From Propioniciclava flava (lineage in GTDB: Bacteria > Actinomycetota > Actinomycetes > Propionibacteriales > Propionibacteriaceae), in assembly GCF_004126535.1 (NCBI RefSeq), contig NZ_PPCV01000007.1, forward strand, positions 62,001-126,000: a stretch of DNA of 64,000 nucleotides. Reading direction: 5' to 3'. How positions within the stretch are numbered: position 1 is the stretch's first letter; each line of letters begins with the position of its first letter. Below the pieces are notes generated by a model. That model did no database searches. It was not told the origin of the DNA and worked only from the letters and a program-made list of their open reading frames with translations. This document shows, one piece after another, positions 37,545 to 47,793 of the stretch. Made by a program: the position numbers and the translations under genes.

Positions 37545-38093
37545 ATGACGACGTTTCACGCGTTCCTGGGGTGCAGTCTCGACGGGTTCATCGCCGGCCC
37601 GGCGGGGGAGTTGAGCTGGCTCACCGACTTCGACGAGGTGCTGGGCGACACCGGCTTCGACGCTTTCTTCGCCTCGATCGAGGCGCTGGTGATGGGACGC
37701 GTGACCTACGAGGCCATGCTGCAGTTCGACCCCGCCTTCTATCGCGGCGTGCCGATCCACGTCCTGTCGCGCACGCTCGACGAGGGGGCTCACCCGAACC
37801 TGGGCCGTTCGACGGTGACGGTGCACACGGACCTGCCCGCACTGGTGGACGCCTTGGCTGCCGCCCACGTCACGCGCGCCTACGCCGACGGCGGGCGCAC
37901 GGTGCAGGCGCTGCTCGCCGCCGGCCTGCTCGCGGACCTCGTCCTCACCCGAGTCCCGGTGCTCCTGGGGGAGGGCGTCCCGCTGTTCGGGCGTCTTCCT
38001 GCGCCGATGCCCGCACAGTTGGAGTCCGTCCGACAACTTCCCGCAGGCGCCGTCCAGTCGACCTACCGGTTCGGGACCGCCTCCCCTGAGTAG
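37545..38093 (+). CDS. Dihydrofolate-reductase-like (RibD C-terminal) protein
   Basis: This 182-residue protein starts FHAFLGCSLDGFIAGPAGELSWL and contains VMGRVTYEAM and YADGGRTVQALLAAGLL, all typical of the RibD_C/YyaP group of the DHFR superfamily. Members bind NADPH; substrates are mostly unknown. It follows the ABC ATPase by 22 bases and may be co-transcribed. It converges on the MetE-like gene. Confidence 0.85.
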   Translation: MTTFHAFLGCSLDGFIAGPAGELSWLTDFDEVLGDTGFDAFFASIEALVMGRVTYEAMLQFDPAFYRGVPIHVLSRTLDEGAHPNLGRSTVTVHTDLPALVDALAAAHVTRAYADGGRTVQALLAAGLLADLVLTRVPVLLGEGVPLFGRLPAPMPAQLESVRQLPAGAVQSTYRFGTASPE

Positions 38094-38174
38094 CCCGTGC
38101 TGTTTTGGCCCAGACCGACGCGCTTCCTCGGCGTGGAGTTCACCCGCACCTGTTCCCGACGGCGACTGGCGTCA

Positions 38175-39374
38175 TCACCGTGCGGCGCGCCGCGCGCCCT
38201 CGCCCAATGCCTCCAGTTTCGCCCACGCGATATCGGGGTGGACGCGTCCGCCCAGGCCGCAGTCGGTCGAGGCGATGACCCGCTCGGAGCCGACCACGTC
38301 GGTGAACCGCCGGATTCGCTGGGCCACGAGGTCCGGATGCTCCACCACGGGGGTGGCGTGGCTGACGACGCCCGGCACGAGCACCAGGTCGTCGGGCAGT
38401 GCCACGTCCCGCCACACCGACCACTCGTGTTCGTGCCGCACGTTCGCCGCCTCGAAGGACACCTGCCCGACGTTCGCCTCGAGAACGACCGGCAGGATGT
38501 CGGCCAACGGGATGTCCGTCGTGTGCGGGCCGTGCCATGAGCCCCAGCACAGGTGCAGGCGAACGAGATGGCGGGGGAGCCCGGCGATCGCATGATTCAG
38601 GGCCTCCACGCGTATGCGGGTGAATGCCTGATAGTCGGCAACGGTGGGCTCTGGCGTGATCTGGTCCCAGTTTTCGGCCAACGAGGGGTCGTCGATCTGG
38701 ACAACCAGACCGGCTGCCGTGATGGCGGCGTATTCCTCGCGAAGTGCCTCGGCCCACGCCCAGATGTGTTCCTCGTCGGTGGCGTAGAAGGTGTTCGCGA
38801 CCCGCGCGGCGCTGCCTGGCGAGATGGCCGTCAGGAACCCCTGCTCCCCGGGGCGCAGCGCTGCGGTGAGGTGGGCGATGTCAGACGTCACGGCCTGGTG
38901 GCCCGTGTAGTGCAGCGGGCCCGTCGTCGTGGGAAAGCCGGTGGCGATCCGACCCGTGTCCACCCCACCACGATCCACCGGATCCGCGTAGACCCGGCTG
39001 AACGCCTGACGGTCGCGGCGATCGGCGAAAGACGTCAGCACCAGGTGGCCTGGGGTCGACTTCCGTGAGGCCTGATCCTGAGGCGTGGCCTCGGTCAGTT
39101 CCAGGCCGCTTGCCCGCTGGAACGAGTAGGACCACCACGCGCCGTAGTCCACGGCATGCGCCATGGCCTTGCCGAACTCCCCGTCGCCCACCAGGGTGAC
39201 CCCCGCCGCACGCTGACGCGCGACCACGTCTGCCACGGCAGCTGCCACGAGCGCCTCATGCTCCTCTCCACCTTCCAGGGTCAGACCGTCCGGGCCGAAG
39301 CTGCGGGCGGCGTTCGCCTGCAGGAGGGCATCGGTGCGGGGCAGACTCCCCGCCGTCGTCGTTTGCGCGGTCAT
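38175..39374 (-). CDS. MetE-like zinc methyltransferase (cobalamin-independent methionine synthase C-terminal type)
   Basis: This 399-residue protein equals the catalytic half of MetE. The zinc ligands are all present: His274 and Cys276 (RLHLCWGSWH), Glu308 (QVSFEAANV) and Cys372 (STDCGLGGRV). The N-terminal half that binds methyl-tetrahydrofolate polyglutamate in full MetE is missing, so the methyl donor is open. The ATG lies one base after the nrdF stop, which places it in the nrdHIEF transcript and under its cobalamin riboswitch. A B12-independent route to methionine is the natural reading (inference). Confidence 0.85.
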   Translation of the reverse strand: MTAQTTTAGSLPRTDALLQANAARSFGPDGLTLEGGEEHEALVAAAVADVVARQRAAGVTLVGDGEFGKAMAHAVDYGAWWSYSFQRASGLELTEATPQDQASRKSTPGHLVLTSFADRRDRQAFSRVYADPVDRGGVDTGRIATGFPTTTGPLHYTGHQAVTSDIAHLTAALRPGEQGFLTAISPGSAARVANTFYATDEEHIWAWAEALREEYAAITAAGLVVQIDDPSLAENWDQITPEPTVADYQAFTRIRVEALNHAIAGLPRHLVRLHLCWGSWHGPHTTDIPLADILPVVLEANVGQVSFEAANVRHEHEWSVWRDVALPDDLVLVPGVVSHATPVVEHPDLVAQRIRRFTDVVGSERVIASTDCGLGGRVHPDIAWAKLEALGEGARRAAR

Positions 39375-39375
39375 C

Positions 39376-40359
<984 letters not shown>

Positions 40360-40386
40360 TCAATCAAGAAGTGGTGGGAGGGGCGG

Positions 40387-42543
40387 TCAGAGCATGCAGC
40401 TCACGCAGCCGTCGACTTCGGTTCCCGCCAGCGCCAACTGCCGCAGCCGGATGTAGTACAGCGACTTGATGCCCCGACGCCACGCGTAGATCTGGGCGCG
40501 GTTCACGTCGCGGGTCGTGGCCGAATCGGGGAAGAACAGCGTCAGCGACAACCCCTGGTCGACGTGCTGGGTGGCCGCCGCGTAGGTGTCGATGATCTTC
40601 TCCGGGCCGATCTCGTAGGCGTCGGCGTAGTACTCCAGGTTGTCGTTGGTCATGTAAGGCGCCGGGTAGTAGACCCGGCCGATCTTGCCCTCCTTGCGGA
40701 TCTCGACCTTCGCCACGATGGGGTGGATCGAGCTCGTGGAGTGATTGATGTAGCTGATCGACCCGGTCGGCGGGATCGCCTGGAGGTTCTGGTTGTACAG
40801 CCCGAACTCGGCGACGTCGGACGCCAGGGCCCGCCAATCCTCGGGGGTGGGCAGGGTGAGGCCCGCCTGCTCGAACAACTCCGCCACCTGAGGCGTCGCC
40901 GGGGACCACTCGCCCTCGATGTAGCGGGTGAAGTAGGCCCCCGAGGCGTAGTCGGAACGTTCGAACCCGTCGAAGCGGACGCCGCGCTCGGCCGCGATCC
41001 GACAGGATGCCCGCAACGCGTGGAAGGTCACCGTGTAGAAGTACAGGTTCGTGAAGTCGATGCCCTCAGCCGACCCGTAGTGGATGGACTCGCGGGCCAG
41101 ATAGCCGTGCAGGTTCATCTGCCCCAGCCCGATGGCGTGGCTGAGCGCGTTGCCGCGCTCGATGCTGGGCACGCACGAGATGTCGGACTGGTCGGAGACG
41201 GCCGTCAGCGCCCGCACCGCCACCTCGACGGTGCCGCCCAGGTCGCCGCCGTCCATGGCCTTGGCGATGTTGAGCGACCCCAGGTTGCAGGAGATGTCCT
41301 TGCCGATCTGGTCATAACCCAAATCGGGGCGGTAGGTGGACGCCGAGGACACCTGCAGGATTTCCGAGCACAGGTTCGACATGGTGACCCGCCCGTCGAT
41401 CGGGTTGGCGCGGTTCACCGTGTCCTCGAAGACGAGGTAGGGGTAGCCGGACTCGAACTGGATCTCGGCCAGGGTCTGGAAGAACCGGCGCGCGTTGATC
41501 TTGGTCTTGTGGATCCGGCCGTCATCGACCATGTCGCGATAGTGCTCCGAGATCGACACCTCGGTGAACGGCATCCCGTAGACGCGTTCGACGTCGTAGG
41601 GGCTGAACAGGTACATGTCCTCGTCGTCGCGGGCCAACTGGAAGGTGATGTCGGGGATCACCACGCCCAGCGACAGCGTCTTGATCCGGATCTTCTCATC
41701 GGCGTTCTCCCGCTTGGTGTCGAGGAACGCCAGGATGTCGGGGTGGTGGGCGTGCAGGTACACCGCCCCGGCGCCCTGACGAGCGCCGAGTTGATTGGCG
41801 TAGGAGAAGGAGTCCTCCAGCAGCTTCATCACCGGGATCACGCCCGAGGACTGGTTCTGGATCCGCTTGATCGGCGCGCCCGCCTCGCGCAGGTTCGTCA
41901 GCGACAACGCGACGCCGCCGCCGCGCTTGGAGAGCTGCAGCGAGGAGTTGATCGCCCGCGCGATGGACTCCATGTTGTCCTCGACCCGCAGCAGGAAGCA
42001 GGAGACGAGTTCGCCGCGCTGGGCCTTGCCCGCGTTGAGGAAGGTGGGGGTGGCGGGCTGGAAGCGTCCGGCCATGATCTCGTCGGTGATCCGCTCCGCC
42101 AGGCCCGGATCGCCCGCGGCCAGGGTGAGAGCCACCATGCAGACCCGGTCCTCGAACCGCTCCAGGTAGCGGGTCCCGTCGAACGTCTTCAGCGTGTAGG
42201 ACGTGTAGTACTTGAACGCCCCCATGAACGTCGGGAACCGGAACTTCACCGCGTAGGCGCGCTTGAACAACGCCTTGATGAACGCGAAGTCGTAGCGCTC
42301 CAGGACGGCCGCCTCGTAGTAGCCCTCCTCCAGCAGGTAGTCGAGCTTCTCCTTCAGCGAATGGAAGAAGACGGTGTTCTGGTTGACGTGCTGCAGGAAG
42401 TACTCCCGCGCGGCGCGTCGGTCGGCGTCGAACTGGATGTGTCCCTGCGCGTCGTAGAGATTTAGCAGTGCGTTGAGCGCGTGATAGTCGAGGCGCGGGC
42501 CAGGCTGTTCGAGGCCGGTGTCGGTGAGCAGAGTCGTTGCCAT
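40387..42543 (-). CDS. nrdE: Class Ib ribonucleotide reductase alpha subunit NrdE
   Basis: This 718-residue catalytic subunit reduces ribonucleoside diphosphates. It shows [16 protein letters not shown] (active-site Cys), NLCSEILQ with the thiyl-radical Cys, [31 protein letters not shown] and the C-terminal redox pair CVSC that NrdH re-reduces. An N-terminal activity (ATP-cone) domain is absent, as in class Ib. ATG 42543 gives the usual length; the gene overlaps nrdI by 82 bp. Confidence 0.96.
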   Translation of the reverse strand: MATTLLTDTGLEQPGPRLDYHALNALLNLYDAQGHIQFDADRRAAREYFLQHVNQNTVFFHSLKEKLDYLLEEGYYEAAVLERYDFAFIKALFKRAYAVKFRFPTFMGAFKYYTSYTLKTFDGTRYLERFEDRVCMVALTLAAGDPGLAERITDEIMAGRFQPATPTFLNAGKAQRGELVSCFLLRVEDNMESIARAINSSLQLSKRGGGVALSLTNLREAGAPIKRIQNQSSGVIPVMKLLEDSFSYANQLGARQGAGAVYLHAHHPDILAFLDTKRENADEKIRIKTLSLGVVIPDITFQLARDDEDMYLFSPYDVERVYGMPFTEVSISEHYRDMVDDGRIHKTKINARRFFQTLAEIQFESGYPYLVFEDTVNRANPIDGRVTMSNLCSEILQVSSASTYRPDLGYDQIGKDISCNLGSLNIAKAMDGGDLGGTVEVAVRALTAVSDQSDISCVPSIERGNALSHAIGLGQMNLHGYLARESIHYGSAEGIDFTNLYFYTVTFHALRASCRIAAERGVRFDGFERSDYASGAYFTRYIEGEWSPATPQVAELFEQAGLTLPTPEDWRALASDVAEFGLYNQNLQAIPPTGSISYINHSTSSIHPIVAKVEIRKEGKIGRVYYPAPYMTNDNLEYYADAYEIGPEKIIDTYAAATQHVDQGLSLTLFFPDSATTRDVNRAQIYAWRRGIKSLYYIRLRQLALAGTEVDGCVSCML

Positions 42544-42965
42544 GAGGAGGTCAGCCCTTCGCGGACGCGCCCAACGTCGTCGGGAGTGCCCATCAGTTCG
42601 AATCGGTAGAGGAGGGGGACGCCGCACTTGGCGGCGACGATGTCGCCCGCCAGGCCATACGCGGGCGCAAAGTTGGTGTTGCCGCCGGTGATGACGCCGC
42701 GCAGAAGCGCACGGTTGCCCGGATCGTTGAGGAACGCGATGACCTGCTTGGGGACGGCTCCGCGATCGTTGCCGCCCCCATAGGTCGGGACGACCAAGAC
42801 GTAGGGATGGTCGAGGTGCAGGGCCGGTTCGGCGGCGCGCAACGGAATCCGCGACGCGGGCAGCCCGAGCTTGGCGACGAACCGGTGCGTGTTGCCGGAC
42901 GCGGAGGAGAAGTAGACCAGCCGCACGCCGTCCTCGGGTTCGCTCCCGGGCCGTGGCGAGGTCAC
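42462..42965 (-). CDS. nrdI: NrdI flavodoxin
   Basis: This 167-residue flavodoxin-like protein supplies oxidant for assembling the Mn(III)2-Tyr cofactor of NrdF. The FMN loop reads [13 protein letters not shown], followed by [20 protein letters not shown] and [18 protein letters not shown]. The C-terminal 25-30 residues (after SWQRL) come from reading through the start of nrdE in another frame and look unlike other NrdI proteins. The start is a GTG seven bases after the nrdH stop. Confidence 0.9.
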   Translation of the reverse strand: MTSPRPGSEPEDGVRLVYFSSASGNTHRFVAKLGLPASRIPLRAAEPALHLDHPYVLVVPTYGGGNDRGAVPKQVIAFLNDPGNRALLRGVITGGNTNFAPAYGLAGDIVAAKCGVPLLYRFELMGTPDDVGRVREGLTSSWQRLCSPTPASNSLARASTITRSTHC

Positions 42966-42972
42966 GGGAGTC

Positions 42973-43209
42973 TCAGGCTGCCGCGCGCCGGGCGGTCGCC
43001 TTGATCAGGTCGGGCCGAAAACCCGACCAGTGCTCCTCGTCGACCATCACGACGGGGGCCTGCTGGTAGCCGAGGGCCTTCACATGGTCGAGCGCGTCCG
43101 CGTCGGTGCTCAGGTCGACGACGTCGTAGTCGAGCCCGAGCTTGTCCAGCGCCTTGTAGGTGGCGGTGCACTGCACGCAGGAAGGCTGGGAGTAAATGGT
43201 GATGGTCAT
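42973..43209 (-). CDS. nrdH: Glutaredoxin-like NrdH
   Basis: This 78-residue redox protein reduces NrdE. The active site is CVQC at 11-14, followed by the family-typical [25 protein letters not shown] and SGFRPDLI segments. It is the first gene of nrdHIEF, 140 bases downstream of the riboswitch. AAGGA lies nine bases before ATG 43209. Confidence 0.95.
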   Translation of the reverse strand: MTITIYSQPSCVQCTATYKALDKLGLDYDVVDLSTDADALDHVKALGYQQAPVVMVDEEHWSGFRPDLIKATARRAAA

Positions 43210-43290
43210 GTGGTTCGTCCTTATCCGTCGAAGAAGATCAGCGACGTGGACAAACGCGTGGACGCGGGCGCAGGGCCTGCGTGGCACACA

Positions 43291-43545
43291 GCCCTCCCAC
43301 GAGGCTGAGCAAACCAGCACCGGAGGGCCGCGAGGGGCGAACCGGTGGCAGAGGCAGGTCTTCGGACTCGTGGGCGGGGTCGGCACGTTGGTGCCGGCCG
43401 TGACCTACTGGCCGTCGCTTCCCGGGAGGTGTCCCAGTGCTGAATGACGACGTTCGTTCCCACATACCGCTGCGGGGCAGTTCCGGATTCTCACCGGATT
43501 CCCTCTTGCGACGACCCGTCTGGCTGACGGGCCGAACCACTACGT
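43291..43545 (-). promoter_or_regulatory. Cobalamin (AdoCbl-type) riboswitch with expression platform
   Basis: On the minus strand the core elements follow in order: GAATCCGGTGAGAATCCGGA, CTGCCCCGCAGCGGTATG, CACTGGG, GGGAAGCGACGGCCAGTAGG, and the B12 box AGTCCGAAGACCTGCC ending near 43353. Downstream GGCCCTCC (43322-43329) can pair with GGAGGGC (43291-43297), a plausible switching stem. The aptamer begins right after the TATATA promoter. Bound cobalamin should reduce expression of nrdHIEF and the MetE-like gene. Confidence 0.93.
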
Positions 43546-43547
43546 CG

Positions 43548-43594
43548 ACCACTATATACAGAAGTTGAGCGGCCGTGAAACCACTACATGTGGT
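43548..43594 (-). promoter_or_regulatory. Pair of NrdR-like boxes over the nrdH promoter
   Basis: ACCACTATATACAGA (43548-43562) and ACCACTACATGTGGT (43580-43594) start exactly 32 bp apart, the three-turn spacing seen for NrdR box pairs. The first overlaps the minus-strand -10 TATATA (43553-43558); a weak -35, TTTCAC, lies 16 bases further upstream, within the second box. NrdR would repress when deoxynucleotide pools are adequate. The nrdR gene is not in the window. Confidence 0.75.
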
Positions 43595-43653
43595 GTCGGG
43601 AAGGTGGTGTTGAGAGGGAGGGGTGACGTTCGCTCCCCTCGTGCGGCACTCGT

Positions 43654-43691
43654 GGCAACTCGTTGCCCGCTCATGGCAACCTCACTATCGT
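43654..43691 (+). promoter_or_regulatory. GGCAAC/GTTGCC operator-like repeat upstream of the oxidoreductase gene
   Basis: GGCAAC (43654-43659) and GTTGCC (43662-43667) make a perfect 6-2-6 palindrome, and another GGCAAC sits at 43675-43680, 21 bases on. TATCGT at 43686-43691 could be the -10. A sugar-responsive regulator is plausible given the neighbouring genes. The rest of 43597-43864 shows no gene I can support. Confidence 0.4.
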
Positions 43692-43864
43692 CCGTAGCGG
43701 AGGGCGACGATCCCGCCGGCGGTCGGCGACGACGTCGCACCGCCCGGGGCCCTCCCCGAGGCATCGACGCGGCAGCCGCTTCGTCGGGGTCCGACACACT
43801 CGAAGCGATCGCGGCGGAGGCACTGCACGGCATGACCAGTTCCCAGGAACACGGAAAGATCTCG

Positions 43865-44938
43865 ATGGCCACGGACGGGATGAACTACGCGCCCGCCCCG
43901 ATGCCCAAGCCCGTCGTCGAACCCGGCGACTTCACCTTCTCGGTGGCTGCCCTCGACCACGGTCACATCTTCGGCATGACCGAGGGCCTCATCGGCGCCG
44001 GCGGGACGCTGAAGTCGGTGTGGGATCCCGATCCGGCCAAGCTGGAGATGGCCAAGAAGATCTTCCCGAACGTCCAGATCGCCCACAGCGAGGAGGAGAT
44101 CCTCGCCGACGACGACGTTCAGCTCGTCGCCGCCGCTGCGATCACCTCTGAGCGGGCCCCGTTGGGCCTGCGCGTGATGGAAGCAGGCAAGGACTACTTC
44201 ACCGACAAGGCGCCGCTCACCACGATGGAGCAGCTGGCTGCCGTGCGCGAGGCCACCGCCCGCACCGGCCAGAAGTACGCCGTGTACTACAGCGAGCGGA
44301 TCCACGTCGAAGCGGCGGTCATGGCCGGTCAGCTCGTCGAGCAGGGCGCCATCGGGCGCGTCATCCAGGTGCTGGGCATGGGGCCGCACCGCCTCAACGC
44401 CCCCTCGCGTCCGGACTGGTTCTTCAACAAGGAGCAGTACGGCGGCATTCTGTGTGACATCGGCTCGCACAACTTCGAGCAGATGTTGTACTTCACCGGG
44501 GCGAAGGATGCCACCGTCACCGACGCCAACATCGCCAACTACGCCCACCCGGAGTACCCCGAACTCGACGACTTCGGCGACGCCCACATCGTCATGGACA
44601 ACGGCGCGTCGGGCTACGTGCGCGTGGACTGGTTCACCCCCGACGGCCTCAGCACCTGGGGCGACGGGCGCACCGTCCTGCTGGGCACCGAGGGCTACAT
44701 CGAGTTGCGCAAGTACGCCAACATCGCCACCCAGGAGGGCCCCGGCCACGTGTTCCTCGTGGACAGCAAGGGCGAGCACCACTTCAACGCGACCGGCAAG
44801 GTCGGATACCCGTTCTTCGGTGAGCTGATCCTCGACTGCCTCAACCGCACCGAGAACGCCATGACCCAAGAGCACGCGCTGAAGGCGGCCGAGTTGGCCG
44901 TCACGGCGCAGGCGAAGGCACGCGTCCTGGCGCCGTAA
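43865..44938 (+). CDS. Gfo/Idh/MocA-family oxidoreductase
   Basis: This 357-residue protein has an NAD-binding Rossmann N terminus (FTFSVAALDHGHIFGMTEGL) and the catalytic EAGKDYFTDKAPLTTMEQL loop, with the His motif DIGSHNFEQMLYF. Members oxidise or reduce sugars and cyclitols. I take ATG 43865 because the family usually begins shortly before this Rossmann strand and GGAAAG lies upstream; ATG 43832 is an alternative. A neighbouring alpha-galactosidase suggests a carbohydrate role (inference). Confidence 0.85.
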   Translation: MATDGMNYAPAPMPKPVVEPGDFTFSVAALDHGHIFGMTEGLIGAGGTLKSVWDPDPAKLEMAKKIFPNVQIAHSEEEILADDDVQLVAAAAITSERAPLGLRVMEAGKDYFTDKAPLTTMEQLAAVREATARTGQKYAVYYSERIHVEAAVMAGQLVEQGAIGRVIQVLGMGPHRLNAPSRPDWFFNKEQYGGILCDIGSHNFEQMLYFTGAKDATVTDANIANYAHPEYPELDDFGDAHIVMDNGASGYVRVDWFTPDGLSTWGDGRTVLLGTEGYIELRKYANIATQEGPGHVFLVDSKGEHHFNATGKVGYPFFGELILDCLNRTENAMTQEHALKAAELAVTAQAKARVLAP

Positions 44939-44960
44939 CGATCGCACAAGAGGGGCGTGA

Positions 44961-45467
44961 CTAGGCGTGCTGGTCGGGCAGGAACGCGGCGAGCGTGGTC
45001 GCCCACGCGCGGGCTCGGCTGAGGTCAACGTGGTCTTGTTCGGGTTTGCGGAGCACCCGCAGGAACAGGCGTGACACCCAGCCCACCTGCTCACGCACGT
45101 ACCGCCCCGGGAAGGACTCCTCAGCGACGGCCGTGACGGTCGCCGTCGCGGCACGGTTGTAACCCAAGGCTTCGTCGCGCTTGTCCGGCTCGGCAGCGTT
45201 CAAGCAGGTGTTGAACACTGCCACCGGGCACTGCGCCAGCGAGGACGCCCGCGCGCTCAGCCATGCCAGCGCCTCCGGATACCACGTCGTGGCCCGAATG
45301 CCGCTGCCGACGACGACCAGATCCACCCCGGTGACCGCCGGATCCTCGGTGCCGAGATCAGAGAGCCGGACGCGATGCCCGGCACGAGAGAAGCAGTCAG
45401 CCAGGGCCGCGGCGACGTCTCGCGCTGCCTGCGTGCGGGTGGCGTACGTGACCAGGACCGAACCCAT
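44961..45467 (-). CDS. Flavodoxin-domain protein (HemG-like fold)
   Basis: This 168-residue protein resembles Flavodoxin_5 proteins: the FMN loop VTYATRTQAARDVAAALAD, then VDLVVVGSGIRATTWYPEAL, and VFNTCLNAAEPDK. Related proteins include menaquinone-dependent protoporphyrinogen oxidase, but no haem gene is nearby. The partner is unknown. It lies between the oxidoreductase gene (converging) and the alpha-galactosidase gene in the same direction. Confidence 0.78.
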   Translation of the reverse strand: MGSVLVTYATRTQAARDVAAALADCFSRAGHRVRLSDLGTEDPAVTGVDLVVVGSGIRATTWYPEALAWLSARASSLAQCPVAVFNTCLNAAEPDKRDEALGYNRAATATVTAVAEESFPGRYVREQVGWVSRLFLRVLRKPEQDHVDLSRARAWATTLAAFLPDQHA

Positions 45468-45521
45468 GGGCTCTACCGTAACCGTGCGACCGGGCAGGGC
45501 TGTGCGGGAACGCGAAGGTGG

Positions 45522-47684
45522 TCACTCCACCGCCTCGACGAGAAGGATGGCCGCGTGTTCGGGCGGCATCACCGGCGCCTCGACGCCGATAGCGGCCAGC
45601 ATGGCGCCCGAGCCCACGACGCCCTCGCCCCACCACGGCGGGGCAGCGAAGCTCCACAGTGAACTCCCCGCACCGAACGGGACGACCCGATAGCGACGCT
45701 CGGCGTCCAGGCCAGGCATCCGGATACGGCTGCCCAACGTGACGGTGGGGGTGGCCACCACCGCGTAGGAGAACAGCGCGCGGGAACGATCGGCAGCCAC
45801 TATCCCGCCGAGGATCACGCTCGGATCGGGGACGTCCACGCGGACCAGGTCCCCGCGCAGCAGCCACGAGCGCTGGGCCCGGTAGAACGCGATCCACTCG
45901 GCCAGTTCGGCGCGTTCCTCGGCGGAGGCAGCCCGCAGATCCCACTCGATGCCCAGGTGGCCAAACAGCGCAGTGGCCGCCCGGAAACTCAGATCATGCG
46001 AGCGCCCTGTGACGTGGGAGCGCCCGCTGGCGATGTGGGAGCCGAGCAGTTCTGGGGGCAGGAGTTGGGTGGTCCAGCGCAGCATCTGCTGCCGATCCAG
46101 GGGGTCGATGTTGTCCGACACCCAGACCCGGTCGGTGTACTCGGCAACGCCCAGATCGACCCGGCTCCCGCCGGAGGAGCACGACTCGATCTCCAGCCCA
46201 GGATGGCGCTGCTTGAGTTCGGCCATGAGCCGGTAGGCGGCCAACGTCTGAGCGTGGACGCCGGGGCGCCCTTCGGGGGACGTGCCCGCATCGCTCAGGT
46301 CGCGGTTGTGGTCCCACTTGATGTAGCTGATCGGGTAGGCGGTCAGGAGCGCATCCATCGCGTCGCGGACGTAGGCGTAGCACTCCGGGATGCCCAGGTT
46401 CAGCACCTGCTGATGGCGGGAGGCGACCGGGAGGCGTCCGCCGGTCGCCATCACCCACTCGGGATGAGCACGGGCCACGTCGGAGTCCAGATTCACCATC
46501 TCCGGTTCGAACCACAGCCCGAACTGCAGCCCCAGCCCGGTGACGTGCTCCACCAGCGGGCCGAGCCCGGCAGGCCACACCTGTGTCGAGACGAACCAAT
46601 CGCCCAGCCCCGAGGTGTCGTCGCGCCGCGAGGAGAACCAGCCGTCGTCGAGGACGAACCGTTCCACGCCCGCCGCGGCGGCGAGGTCAGCCAGTTCACA
46701 CAGCGGCTCCAGCGCGTGGGCGAAGTAGACCGCCTCCCACACGTTCAGCGTCACCGGGCGCTGGGCGTCCGGATGCTGTGGGCGTGCCCGGAGGAACCGG
46801 TGGAACCGGTGCGCCACCGCGTCCAGGCCAACACCGTAGGAGCCGTACAGCCACGGCGAGGTGTACTCCTCACCCGGCGCCAGGATGACCTCCCCGGGCA
46901 GGAGAAGCTCGCCGCCGCCCAGCACGCGCTCGCCGGTGAGGATCTGTTCCGCGTAGTGAACGTGGTTGCCCGACCAGCCGACGTGGACGCCCCACACGTC
47001 CCCCTGGGCGAAGCCGAAGCCCGGGACGCCCGCGTGCAGGATCGTGGCGGCGTCCGCCCCGGTGCGGCCGTGGCGTCCCTCGCGCAGGTGCGTCCCCACC
47101 GTGAAGTCGCGCCGTTGCGGAACGCGCTCATAACCCCAGCGTCCGGCGAAGTCGAGCAGCGTCGCGGCCCGGTCGGGCACCGGGTAGGCGAGGGTGAGGG
47201 CGTCGAGTTGGTAGGGCTGTGCGCCCGTGTTGGTGAGGGTGGCGCGGCTGCGCAGGAGCCCCCCTGCGGTGAGCGCGATCTCCAGGCTCAGCGCCAGCCC
47301 GGCCTGCGGGTCTGTGGCGTGCACGATCAGCGCGTGTCCCTCCGCGATCCCGCCTTCGGGGGGCAGCGGGTCGCCGTCGAGGGTCAGCGCGGAGACGGCG
47401 AAGGAGGGCGACCAATCCCGGCCTGCGCGCGACCCCTGCAATCCGGGACGCCCCGTCCAGCCGGTGTGCGCCTCAGGGAGGATCGCCAGGCGCGGAGGGA
47501 CGTCTGGCATGTTGGGCGCCACCGGCGCTCGGGTCGCGGACGCGATGGCTGCCGCGTCGTCGAAGCTCAGCGAGCCCAGGTCGGCGCCCCAGTGCAGCAG
47601 GGCGGGGAGGCGTCCAGCGCTCACGTCCATCAGGACGCTCACGGCATCACGCCGCAGGGACACGAACATGGGTGCAGTGGCCAT
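45522..47684 (-). CDS. Alpha-galactosidase (GH36)
   Basis: This 720-residue enzyme hydrolyses terminal alpha-galactosides such as melibiose and raffinose. GH36 motifs: FVLDDGWFSSRRDD, GLWFEPEMV, the nucleophile Asp in ISYIKWDHNRDLS, ESCSSGGSRVDLG, and the acid/base Asp in VWVSDNIDPLDRQQML. There is no signal peptide, so it acts in the cytoplasm. ATG 47684 is preferred to the longer frame, which would read through the divergent marR promoter. Confidence 0.92.
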   Translation of the reverse strand: MATAPMFVSLRRDAVSVLMDVSAGRLPALLHWGADLGSLSFDDAAAIASATRAPVAPNMPDVPPRLAILPEAHTGWTGRPGLQGSRAGRDWSPSFAVSALTLDGDPLPPEGGIAEGHALIVHATDPQAGLALSLEIALTAGGLLRSRATLTNTGAQPYQLDALTLAYPVPDRAATLLDFAGRWGYERVPQRRDFTVGTHLREGRHGRTGADAATILHAGVPGFGFAQGDVWGVHVGWSGNHVHYAEQILTGERVLGGGELLLPGEVILAPGEEYTSPWLYGSYGVGLDAVAHRFHRFLRARPQHPDAQRPVTLNVWEAVYFAHALEPLCELADLAAAAGVERFVLDDGWFSSRRDDTSGLGDWFVSTQVWPAGLGPLVEHVTGLGLQFGLWFEPEMVNLDSDVARAHPEWVMATGGRLPVASRHQQVLNLGIPECYAYVRDAMDALLTAYPISYIKWDHNRDLSDAGTSPEGRPGVHAQTLAAYRLMAELKQRHPGLEIESCSSGGSRVDLGVAEYTDRVWVSDNIDPLDRQQMLRWTTQLLPPELLGSHIASGRSHVTGRSHDLSFRAATALFGHLGIEWDLRAASAEERAELAEWIAFYRAQRSWLLRGDLVRVDVPDPSVILGGIVAADRSRALFSYAVVATPTVTLGSRIRMPGLDAERRYRVVPFGAGSSLWSFAAPPWWGEGVVGSGAMLAAIGVEAPVMPPEHAAILLVEAVE

Positions 47685-47793
47685 GGATCCATCCTGCTCG
47701 GCCCGAACCACTGATGCGAGCGCCGGGCGCTGTTGCCGAGGTGAGGGATCCATCGGGATTGACGATGGAGGGGGCTGGTCGCAGGCTGAGGTC

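Noticed and set aside
40564-42465. 633-codon plus-strand frame opposite nrdE
   Set aside because: Pure shadow of the third-codon GC bias in nrdE; no ribosome site and no domain.
43565-43831. N-terminal extension of the Gfo/Idh/MocA gene
   Set aside because: The upstream frame is Arg/Ala-rich, overlaps the NrdR-like boxes and operator repeat, and is not typical of the family; the conserved part begins near 43865.
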